DNA from: Bacillota bacterium
GTDB taxonomy: Bacteria > Bacillota > Clostridia > Christensenellales > Aristaeellaceae
Length of the DNA: 18,145 nucleotides
Assembly (NCBI GenBank): GCA_023459675.1
Contig: JAEWTC010000115.1
Span: 1-18,145 of the forward strand
Direction: 5' to 3'
The translations under genes were made by a program, and so were the position numbers. Below are positions 7,791 through 14,572 of the stretch, piece after piece; position 1 is the stretch's first letter, and each line of letters starts with the position of its first letter. The notes under the pieces are model-generated. The model ran no database searches. It had not been told where the DNA came from and saw only the letters and a list, made by a program, of their open reading frames with translations.

Positions 7791-7841
7791 GGTAGCAGAT
7801 AAAAACAGAGTGGTAGATTGTGGTGAAAGGAGCGGTGACGC
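7769..7841 (+). promoter_or_regulatory. Candidate MraZ operator: helically phased GTGGT repeats
   Basis: Near-identical elements start at 7769 (GTGGTGATTT), 7789 (ATGGTAGCAG), 7810 (GTGGTAGATT), 7820 (GTGGTGAAAG) and 7832 (GCGGTGACGC). The steps of 20, 21, 10 and 12 bp put them on roughly one face of the helix. They span the promoter spacer, the -10 edge, and the leader including the mraZ binding site. MraZ proteins elsewhere bind direct GTG/TGGG-type repeats with about 10-bp period just upstream of mraZ, so autorepression is the likely reading. That these repeats bind MraZ is inference. Confidence 0.6.
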
Positions 7842-8324
7842 ATGGAAGAACAAAACGTGAACGTTGCCGCGCCGAAAACCTACGGTTTTTTTGGCTGTCA
7901 TACGCATTCTGTCGATGAAAAAGGCCGCATCATCATCCCTACCGCTTACCGTGAAGCGCTTGGCGAGACCTTCTCCATCGGCCCGACCCGGGCTTTTGAC
8001 GGGATCGCGCTCTACCCCACGGCGGTTTACGATCAGATCCTTGACGAGCTCAACTCGCTCAACCAGCGCAAACCCCATGTACAGCAGTACACAATGCAGT
8101 TTTACAAGCTTTCCAACCGCGAAATGCAAAAAGACGGCCAAGGCCGCATTCTTCTCCCCCAGAAGATACGGCAGCGCTTTTTAGAGAACGCGAGCGAAGT
8201 GGAGATCAGCGGAAGCAACAACTTCATCCGCATTCTGGACGCCGGCAAGGCCGCTGAGATTGAGCAGCGCTTTAACGAAAACCTCCCCGGCATACTCGAT
8301 CAAATGGCAAACGACGAGCCATAA
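7842..8324 (+). CDS. mraZ: Transcriptional regulator MraZ
   Basis: A 160-residue DNA-binding regulator at the head of the dcw cluster. It has two SpoVT/AbrB-like half-domains, each with the DxxGRxxxP signature: DEKGRIIIP at 25-33 and DGQGRILLP at 98-106. The FFG..THSVDEKGR start and the QRKPHVQQYTMQFY linker fit the family. The protein carries about 12 extra N-terminal residues compared with the usual MF(M)GEY start, and the C-terminus is also slightly long. AAAGGAG at 7826-7832 sits 9 nt before the ATG and overlaps the putative operator repeats, so binding could also block translation. The family acts as an oligomeric ring repressing its own operon. The usual next gene, rsmH, is missing; an ftsL-like gene follows after 20 nt. 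Confidence 0.96.
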   Translation: MEEQNVNVAAPKTYGFFGCHTHSVDEKGRIIIPTAYREALGETFSIGPTRAFDGIALYPTAVYDQILDELNSLNQRKPHVQQYTMQFYKLSNREMQKDGQGRILLPQKIRQRFLENASEVEISGSNNFIRILDAGKAAEIEQRFNENLPGILDQMANDEP

Positions 8325-8344
8325 CTCGAAAGGAGACCCTCACG

Positions 8345-8917
8345 ATGTCGCAGATTACACTGAACCCTCCTTTCCGCAACAACCTTTATACGGCCAACGT
8401 CAACGCCGCCCGCTTGTACGTACGGCCGAACGTGTATCTCCCCAACGGAGAAATCGACTTTCAGACCGGTATGTTGTGTGATATGCAGCGCAGATCCGGG
8501 CGCACACAGGCTCTCCGGCGGGAGGCACACCAGCTGGACGTTGAGTTTGCGCAGCTGAAGGCGATGCTTCAGGAACGCGCCGGTGAAAAGGGCAGGCGCA
8601 TATCCCTGAAAGCCGCAATCTGGCTGATCGTCTCCGTTATGCTGTTTTTCTCCGTAATTTTACTTTTTCAGCAGGGCAACATTGCGTCCCGCAATCATTC
8701 GGTCAATCTTCTGGACGACAAAATCAAAGCGACGGCAGCCGTTGTAAGCGATATTCAAGCGCAGATCGACGAAGCGTCCGACCCCGTAAAGATCTGCTAT
8801 ACGGCGGCGCGGGAACTGGATATGGTGCCCGGCGATTCAGCGCAGGCAATCTACCTGACGGCGCTGACCACCCGTCCAGGCAACGAGCCGATCGCCATAC
8901 GGGCCGGAAATAACTAA
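8345..8917 (+). CDS. ftsL: FtsL/DivIC-like bitopic cell division protein with a long cytoplasmic domain
   Basis: A 190-residue protein with one membrane segment at about 87-108 (SLKAAIWLIVSVMLFFSVIL), flanked by Arg/Lys on the inside. An extracytoplasmic heptad region follows (about 114-145). The ending around CYTAARELDM....AIYLTAL resembles the Ala/Leu-rich end of FtsL and DivIC. Location between mraZ and murE is the ftsL slot. Unusually, about 86 residues precede the membrane segment, including a second charged coiled-coil stretch (53-80); Bacillota FtsL usually has a short cytosolic part. AAAGGAG lies 9 nt before the ATG. FtsL normally bridges FtsQ/DivIB to the FtsW-FtsI synthase, whose genes are absent here. 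Assignment rests on topology and position more than on sequence. Confidence 0.75.
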   Translation: MSQITLNPPFRNNLYTANVNAARLYVRPNVYLPNGEIDFQTGMLCDMQRRSGRTQALRREAHQLDVEFAQLKAMLQERAGEKGRRISLKAAIWLIVSVMLFFSVILLFQQGNIASRNHSVNLLDDKIKATAAVVSDIQAQIDEASDPVKICYTAARELDMVPGDSAQAIYLTALTTRPGNEPIAIRAGNN

Positions 8918-8956
8918 AACCGCGCAAAGGCTTCAACCATCTCAGATTTTAAAGGA

Positions 8957-8986
8957 TTGCCAAATCATACAGTTTCGCGATACAAT
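8957..8986 (+). promoter_or_regulatory. Internal promoter before murE
   Basis: TTGCCA (8957-8962), an 18-nt spacer and TACAAT (8981-8986) lie in the 103-nt gap between ftsL and murE. It would start transcription near 8993, about 43 nt before the murE start. No terminator precedes it, so murE onward could be read from both this promoter and the mraZ promoter. Confidence 0.6.
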
Positions 8987-9035
8987 AGAATAGATTACCG
9001 GTTTCAGGCAGTCTTCCGATATGGGGGAAAAAGAG

Positions 9036-10517
9036 ATGTTACTCAAGGAACTCATAGCGAGTATTCCAGGCGCCGTTGAAAGCAGAGGGAATACGGAGCT
9101 CGAAATCGACGGCCTTACCATGAACAGCCGCGACGTAACCCCCAACGGGTTATTCTTTTGTATCAGCGGTTCCAAGGTAGACGCTCACGATTTCGCACCG
9201 CAGGCGATTGATAACGGTTGCAAGGCGCTGGTCGTTTCGCGTTTTATCGAAACGCTGCCCGTTGCGCAAGTCAAAGTAGAGAACGTACGCTCCGCCATGG
9301 CTTATATTTCCTCCGCTTTTTTCGGCTTTCCCGCGAAATCTCTCCGGTTGATCGGGATCTCGGGAACCAAGGGAAAAACCACGACGACTTATTTAGTGAA
9401 GTCAATCATGGAAGCGGCCGGTTTCAAGGTCGGCCTCATCGGCACGACCGGAAACATGATCGGAGACCGCTATATTAAAAGCGCGCTGACCACGCCGGAT
9501 TCGATTGATCTTCACCACACGTTCCGGGATATGCTGGACGAGGGTGTGGAAATCGTATGCATGGAAGTCAGCGCGCATGCGATCGATATGCACCGCGTTG
9601 ACGGCCTTTTCTTTGAAGCCGCCTGTTATACCAACCTGTCGCAGGATCATTTGGATTACTTCCATACGATGGAGAACTACTTTTCGGCAAAGAAGCGCTT
9701 TTTCACCGGCGATTTTGCGTTGAACGTATCCCTGAATATCGACGACGAAACCAGCCTGCGCATACTAAACGAGCTGAAAGTCCCCTATCTTACCTATGGC
9801 ATCCGGGTAAATTCCGATCTGTTCGCGCGCGATATTGAGATTTCCGAAAGCGGCATTCACTTCTCCATCCAGCTGCGAAACATCGAAACCTTCGACGTCA
9901 ATATGCAGATGACAGGCATGTTCAACGTTTATAACGCTTTGGCCGCCGCGTCGCTGGCGATGATCTTCGGTGTGGACGTATCCGCCATTCAGGAAGGTCT
10001 ACATAACGTAAAGTCCGTTCCGGGCCGCATCGAGCTTCTGGACCTGCAACTTCCGTTCAAGGTCATTCTGGACTACTCTCATTCGCCGGACGCGTTGGAA
10101 AACATACTGACCACGGTCCGTACCTTTGCGCGGAAACGCTTGATCGTACTGTTTGGCTGCGGCGGCGACCGCGATCAGGGCAAGCGCCCGCTGATGGGCG
10201 AAATTGCCGGCCGTCTTGCGGATTTCTCCATCATCACCAGCGACAATCCCCGAACGGAAAACCCGCTGACCATTCTGAATTCGATCGAGGACGGCATGAA
10301 ATCCTCAGGCGGTCGCTTCATCACGATTGAGAACCGGCGGGATGCCATCCGTTTTGCGCTGGACATGGCAGAGGAAGGCGATATCGTGATTCTCGCCGGG
10401 AAAGGCCACGAAACCTATCAGGAGATCATGGGTGTGAAGCGTCCGTTTGACGAGAAGGTCGTCGTAAACGAGCTGTTGGAAGAGAAATTCCAAACCCGTG
10501 ATTCAAAGAACGTTTGA
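9036..10517 (+). CDS. murE: UDP-MurNAc-tripeptide synthetase, meso-DAP type (MurE)
   Basis: Cytoplasmic ligase adding the third residue to UDP-MurNAc-L-Ala-D-Glu. I chose ATG 9036 (493 aa, MLLKELIASIPG) because GGGGGAAA (9023-9030) is the binding site. The ATG at 9021 would lie upstream of that site with nothing before it. Motifs with positions from 9036: P-loop GTKGKTTTT (110-118), SALTTPDS (about 150-155), MEVSAHAIDMHRVDG, NLSQDHLDYFHTMENYF, a lysine at about 219 in the SAKK segment expected to be carbamylated, FNVYNALAAA, VPGRIELL, DYSHSPDALEN, and GCGGDRDQGKRP. DNPRTENP at 403-410 carries the DNPR signature that marks meso-diaminopimelate selectivity in this family. GKGHETYQ is near the end. 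murF, the usual neighbour, is not downstream; mraY follows after 9 nt. Confidence 0.96.
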   Translation: MLLKELIASIPGAVESRGNTELEIDGLTMNSRDVTPNGLFFCISGSKVDAHDFAPQAIDNGCKALVVSRFIETLPVAQVKVENVRSAMAYISSAFFGFPAKSLRLIGISGTKGKTTTTYLVKSIMEAAGFKVGLIGTTGNMIGDRYIKSALTTPDSIDLHHTFRDMLDEGVEIVCMEVSAHAIDMHRVDGLFFEAACYTNLSQDHLDYFHTMENYFSAKKRFFTGDFALNVSLNIDDETSLRILNELKVPYLTYGIRVNSDLFARDIEISESGIHFSIQLRNIETFDVNMQMTGMFNVYNALAAASLAMIFGVDVSAIQEGLHNVKSVPGRIELLDLQLPFKVILDYSHSPDALENILTTVRTFARKRLIVLFGCGGDRDQGKRPLMGEIAGRLADFSIITSDNPRTENPLTILNSIEDGMKSSGGRFITIENRRDAIRFALDMAEEGDIVILAGKGHETYQEIMGVKRPFDEKVVVNELLEEKFQTRDSKNV

Positions 10518-10526
10518 GGTGCCGCC

Positions 10527-11528
10527 ATGCATTTACTGATCTTCGCATTCCTTCTGTCCATATTGTTGATGTTTGGCATTGCCCGTTACTTTCTGCCTAT
10601 GCTCAAGCGGCTGAAGTTCGGTCAGCCGATCCACGAACTGGCGCTTGAGTCCCATCAGCTCAAGCAGGGAACGCCTACGATGGGCGGCCTGATGTTTGCG
10701 GCGGTGACGAGCTTACTCACGATCGTGTTTTCCGTTCTCAGCGGATTTTCTCCTTCCACCCTGGTATTGATCGTCTTTTGTATTTTGAGCCTGCTGATCG
10801 GCTTCGCGGACGATTTTACGAAAATCAAGCGCAAACATAACCGGGGGCTGAAGTGGTGGCAAAAGGTAGCCGCCCAGATAATTGCCGGGTTCTTTTTTTC
10901 TTTGTATTGTTATCTTTCGCCCGGCATCGGCAGCGCTATCATCCTGCCCCTTTCCGGCGCGGAGTGGGATCTTGGCATATGGTACATCCCCGTTATGACG
11001 CTGGTCGCCGTATTTGTTGTAAACAGCGCCAACCTGCAGGATGGTCTGGACGGTCTGCTGACCAGCGTATCCACCGTCGGAAGTTTCGTTTGGTCGGCAA
11101 TCACGCTGCTGATGATGGCAACCGCGTCTACTCTGACCAATGCGGACGGTTTTGGAATCTTGTGCTTCAACATCGTGCTCGCGGGTTCCCTGCTTGCGTT
11201 TCTACGCTATAATTTCTACCCTGCCCAGGTGTTTATGGGCGATACGGGCAGCATGTTTTTAGGGGCCGCGATGATGGGCGTATCCATGCTGCTCCGCCTG
11301 CCGCTTCTGCTGCTTCCCATCGCGTTTACTATGTTGATGAGCTCGGTATCCGTCATCATGCAGCGCGGATACTTTAAGCTGACGCACGGCAAGCGCATTT
11401 TTAAGATGTCGCCCATCCATTATCACTTCCAGAAAAACGGAATGAACGAGCCGCAGATCGTCGCCATGTATACGGCAATCGCCGGCGCATTGGGCGTTCT
11501 GGCCGTATTATCAATGCCGTGGCTCTAA
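10527..11528 (+). CDS. mraY: Phospho-MurNAc-pentapeptide transferase (MraY)
   Basis: A polytopic membrane enzyme that transfers phospho-MurNAc-pentapeptide to undecaprenyl phosphate, giving lipid I. It has 333 residues and about ten hydrophobic segments. Conserved elements: ESHQLKQGTPTMGG (41-54), the Asp pair in GFADDFTKI (Asp95, Asp96), NLQDGLDGL (169-177), FMGDTGSMFLG (Asp239), and SPIHYHF (295-301). Two family signatures deviate: NLTDGLDG has Gln for Thr, and the HHH triad reads His298-Tyr299-His300. The active-site Asp residues are kept, so I expect an active enzyme. The ATG has GAGGTG 7 nt upstream, overlapping the murE stop. murD follows after 16 nt. Confidence 0.95.
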   Translation: MHLLIFAFLLSILLMFGIARYFLPMLKRLKFGQPIHELALESHQLKQGTPTMGGLMFAAVTSLLTIVFSVLSGFSPSTLVLIVFCILSLLIGFADDFTKIKRKHNRGLKWWQKVAAQIIAGFFFSLYCYLSPGIGSAIILPLSGAEWDLGIWYIPVMTLVAVFVVNSANLQDGLDGLLTSVSTVGSFVWSAITLLMMATASTLTNADGFGILCFNIVLAGSLLAFLRYNFYPAQVFMGDTGSMFLGAAMMGVSMLLRLPLLLLPIAFTMLMSSVSVIMQRGYFKLTHGKRIFKMSPIHYHFQKNGMNEPQIVAMYTAIAGALGVLAVLSMPWL

Positions 11529-11544
11529 ACGGGAGGCTGAGTCC

Positions 11545-12915
11545 ATGATCAAACACAACGACCGCGTACTCGTCGTCGGAATGGCGCGCAGCGGCATCGC
11601 CGCAGTCAGGCTATTGCTTAAGCACGGCGCCGTACCGCTGATCAACGATCAGCGCAAAGCGGATACCTTTGGCGCCGAGCTTGATGAGTTTAAGAATACA
11701 CCCTGCGAGTTTCATCTCGGCGTGAACCCCGTAACCTTGCTGCCCTCCTGCGCCCTCGTGGTCATCAGCCCCGGCGTGCCCATCGACGCGCCGATCGTTC
11801 AGCAAGCCCGTAAACAAGGCGTGCCGTTGATCGGGGAGCTGGAGCTTGCGTTTTCCCTTTTACAGGGCAAGCTCATCGCAGTTACCGGCACAAACGGCAA
11901 AACCACGACCGTCACCCTGCTCGGGCGTATGTTTGAGACCGCCGGCCAAACGGTGCACGTCGGCGGCAACATCGGTTATCCGTTGTGTTCAATCGCCATG
12001 AACAGCAAAGAATCGGACGTCGTCGTTGCGGAAGTATCCAGTTTTCAGCTGGAAACCGTGCAAACCTTTCACCCGCGTGCCGCGGCTTTGCTGAATATTA
12101 CCGAGGACCATTTGAACCGCCACCATACCATGGACGCGTACGCCGCTCTCAAAAAGCGGATCTTTGCGTTTCAGACTGCGGATGACCTTGCCGTCATCAA
12201 CGCCGATGATGCCCTTTCCAGAAAAGCTGCGGAGGGTATCGTTTCCAGGGTTGTCTTCTTTTCCCGCCTTTCCGCCGTGGACAATGGCGTATGTCTGGAC
12301 GGTGACGCCGTCGTCGTGGTTTGGAATGGCGTAAAAACCGCGATCTGCAGGACGGATGATATTCTCATCCCCGGCCCGCACAACCTGGAAAACGCGATGG
12401 CCGCGATCGCAATCGCAAGCTGGTGGGGCGTCTCTCCGGCCGATATCCGGCAAACGCTTCAAACTTTTTCCGGCGTGGAGCACCGCATAGAAACCGTTCG
12501 CAGCGTGAACGGCGTTACCTATATCAACGATTCCAAGGGAACCAACGTCGCAAGCACTCTGATGGCCATCCGCAGCATGAAAGCTCCGTCCGTTATTATT
12601 CTAGGCGGGCATGATAAACATACGGATTTTTCTGATTTGGCAAAGGCAATGAAGGATGCGCCGATGATTACGCATGCCGTTTTATTGGGGCAAACCGCGC
12701 AGCAGATTGAAGAAACGCTTCTTCAGCACGGGTTTACCGCCTGCACGCACGCTTACAGCCTTGTGGACGCCATCCAAAAAGCAGGCGGGCACGCCGTTCA
12801 AGGCGGCAACGTTCTGTTTTCTCCGGCCTGTGCAAGCTTTGATATGTTTCGCGATTTTGAGCACCGCGGCGCCATGTTTAAAGAGATCGTAGCAGGCTTG
12901 GCGGAAACCTGCTGA
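11545..12915 (+). CDS. murD: UDP-MurNAc-L-alanine--D-glutamate ligase (MurD)
   Basis: Cytoplasmic ATP-dependent ligase adding D-Glu to UDP-MurNAc-L-Ala. A protein of 456 residues with the three Mur domains: an N-terminal Rossmann part with VLVVGMARSG, the central ATPase with P-loop GTNGKTT (115-121), EVSSFQLE and NITEDHLNRH, and the C-terminal part with NLENAMAA, HRIETV, YINDSKGTN, LGGHDKHTDF and LLSP-like FSPACASFDMFRDFEHRG. Length and all motifs are as expected. GGGAGG lies about 9 nt before ATG 11545. In common dcw clusters ftsW and murG come next; here ftsQ follows directly after 13 nt. Confidence 0.97.
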   Translation: MIKHNDRVLVVGMARSGIAAVRLLLKHGAVPLINDQRKADTFGAELDEFKNTPCEFHLGVNPVTLLPSCALVVISPGVPIDAPIVQQARKQGVPLIGELELAFSLLQGKLIAVTGTNGKTTTVTLLGRMFETAGQTVHVGGNIGYPLCSIAMNSKESDVVVAEVSSFQLETVQTFHPRAAALLNITEDHLNRHHTMDAYAALKKRIFAFQTADDLAVINADDALSRKAAEGIVSRVVFFSRLSAVDNGVCLDGDAVVVVWNGVKTAICRTDDILIPGPHNLENAMAAIAIASWWGVSPADIRQTLQTFSGVEHRIETVRSVNGVTYINDSKGTNVASTLMAIRSMKAPSVIILGGHDKHTDFSDLAKAMKDAPMITHAVLLGQTAQQIEETLLQHGFTACTHAYSLVDAIQKAGGHAVQGGNVLFSPACASFDMFRDFEHRGAMFKEIVAGLAETC

Positions 12916-12928
12916 ACGGGAGCGTACG

Positions 12929-13744
12929 ATGCGTAAAAACCGGGGCTCACAAGCTGTTTATGAGGACCCGCTAAACGGCGGCGCTTCGTACCCGAGCCCG
13001 GATTCTCCGGAACATCCGGTACGCGCGGGTAAATCCGTCCTGCGGTTTGTGATCGCGTTAGTCGTCATCAGCGTCGGCTTGATTTTGCTCCAAACGGTCT
13101 TTTTCAGACTGAAAACCGTATATGTGATTGGGAACGGCTCGATATCCGCTGAACACATCGCCGCTTTGTCCGGCCTTGTGAGAGGCGATAATCTGTTTAC
13201 GGTCAGCGAGGACGAAATACGGGAAAATCTCGAGCGAGATCATTGGATTGTATTCAGCCATTGCTTCAAGCACTATCCCGGCGAAATATACCTGATCGTA
13301 AACGAACGGGCAATCGTCGCCACGATGCAATACCTGGGAATCGAGTATACGCTGGATATTGACGGCATGGTTCTTGATGAGTACAGCGATATGAATTATC
13401 CCGGGGAAGTGCCTGCGGTGTACGGTTTCAAGGTAGCCAGCGCGATCGTGGGTGAAAAGCTGTCCGTACGCAACGACGCGCAGCTGGTCGCCTATGCAAG
13501 CATCGTTTCGGAGCTCACCATACAGCAATACGCGGAACGCATCAAAAGCATCAACGTCAGCGATCCGGACGCGCTAACGCTCCTCACCAAAGACGGGATT
13601 ACGGTACAGCTTGGCAGCAGCGAGTATATGCGCGCGAAAATCGGCGCGATGCGCACCGATATCGCATACCTTCAGCAATTGGGTGAAACTTCCGGCGTGT
13701 TGGACGTCACCGTGCCGGAGGATGGAAAATTCAGACGGGAGTAA
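12929..13744 (+). CDS. ftsQ: Cell division protein FtsQ/DivIB
   Basis: A 271-residue bitopic divisome protein. A 35-residue cytosolic N-terminus rich in Pro/Ser/Gly precedes one membrane helix (about 37-58, VLRFVIALVVISVGLILLQT). Next comes a POTRA-type domain (about 60-130: LKTVYVIGNGSISAEHIAAL, then LFTVSEDEIRENLE, then KHYPGEIYLIVNERAIVA) and a beta domain that includes YTLDIDGMVLDEYSD. This order is that of DivIB in Bacillota and FtsQ elsewhere. Family members scaffold FtsL/DivIC and regulate septal synthesis. CGGGAG is 5 nt before the ATG. It is translationally close to murD (13 nt) and to the next gene (4 nt), so it is part of one operon. Confidence 0.92.
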   Translation: MRKNRGSQAVYEDPLNGGASYPSPDSPEHPVRAGKSVLRFVIALVVISVGLILLQTVFFRLKTVYVIGNGSISAEHIAALSGLVRGDNLFTVSEDEIRENLERDHWIVFSHCFKHYPGEIYLIVNERAIVATMQYLGIEYTLDIDGMVLDEYSDMNYPGEVPAVYGFKVASAIVGEKLSVRNDAQLVAYASIVSELTIQQYAERIKSINVSDPDALTLLTKDGITVQLGSSEYMRAKIGAMRTDIAYLQQLGETSGVLDVTVPEDGKFRRE

Positions 13745-13748
13745 CGGC

Positions 13749-14549
13749 ATGAAGCGGCAGGAAATTGTGGACAAATTATCCCGGGTGCGGTGCTTTTTAT
13801 TGGATATGGACGGTACGTTTTACCTCGGCAATCAGATATTGGACGGCTCGCTTCAGTTTCTCGATGCGGTGAAGAGCACCGCAAGGCAAGCGATGTTCCT
13901 GACCAACAACTCCAGCAAATCCGCTGCGGTCTACGTGGAAAAGCTTAAGAGGATGGGCGTAAGCGATCCCTTCCTCAAGGTTCTTACCTCCGGCCAGGCA
14001 ACGGCGCAATATGCGCTCAAAACCTATCCCGGCCTTCCGGCATACGTACTTGGAACGCGGCAGTTGCAAGACGAGTTGACGGCTTCGGGAATAGAGATCA
14101 ATGAACAAAACCCAGCATATGTTATAATCGGGTACGACACGACGCTTGATTACCAGAAAATGACGCGCGTGTGTGATCTTGTTCGTGCCGGACTCCCCTA
14201 TGTTGCCACCCATCCGGACTTCAACTGTCCCACAGAAACAGGCTTCGCCCCGGACATCGGCGCGATCATCGCGTTTATCGAGGCCAGCGCTTCTCGCCGG
14301 CCGGATATCATCATCGGCAAGCCCTACCGGGGGATTGTGGAGGAAGCCATGCGTGTAACGGGTTTGCAGGCCGAGCAGCTTGCAATGGTCGGCGACAGGC
14401 TGTATACGGATATCGCCATGGCCTGCAATCACGGGATGCTCGGCATTCTGGTGCTTACCGGAGAAGCGACCATGGACGATCTCGCAGGCTCTCCCGTGAA
14501 GCCCGACCTGGTTTTTAATCGTCTGGCCGATATGATAGACTACTTATAA
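13749..14549 (+). CDS. HAD-IIA family phosphatase (NagD/pNPPase-like)
   Basis: A 266-residue haloacid dehalogenase hydrolase. Motif I is DMDGT (Asp19 nucleophile, Asp21), motif II LTNNSS (Thr52), the motif III lysine is in GKPY (Lys191), and motif IV is GDRLYTD (Asp216, Asp221). A C2-type cap of about 130 residues between motifs II and III places it in subclass IIA with NagD and p-nitrophenyl phosphatases, which act on small sugar phosphates, nucleotides or pyridoxal phosphate. The start at 13749 is chosen because GGGAG (13737-13741) lies 7 nt upstream; extending the frame to 13611 would run back through ftsQ. It is 4 nt after ftsQ and before the L,D-transpeptidase gene. Its substrate in this wall operon is unknown. 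Confidence 0.93.
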   Translation: MKRQEIVDKLSRVRCFLLDMDGTFYLGNQILDGSLQFLDAVKSTARQAMFLTNNSSKSAAVYVEKLKRMGVSDPFLKVLTSGQATAQYALKTYPGLPAYVLGTRQLQDELTASGIEINEQNPAYVIIGYDTTLDYQKMTRVCDLVRAGLPYVATHPDFNCPTETGFAPDIGAIIAFIEASASRRPDIIIGKPYRGIVEEAMRVTGLQAEQLAMVGDRLYTDIAMACNHGMLGILVLTGEATMDDLAGSPVKPDLVFNRLADMIDYL

Positions 14550-14572
14550 CGATCTTCAGAAAGGCGCTTTAC

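Noticed and set aside
9021..9035. Upstream ATG for murE
   Set aside because: The purine-rich binding site GGGGGAAA falls within these codons and nothing similar precedes 9021.
13611..13748. N-terminal extension of the HAD phosphatase frame
   Set aside because: It overlaps the conserved end of ftsQ in another frame and adds residues unlike the family. The ATG at 13749 has a well-placed GGGAG.
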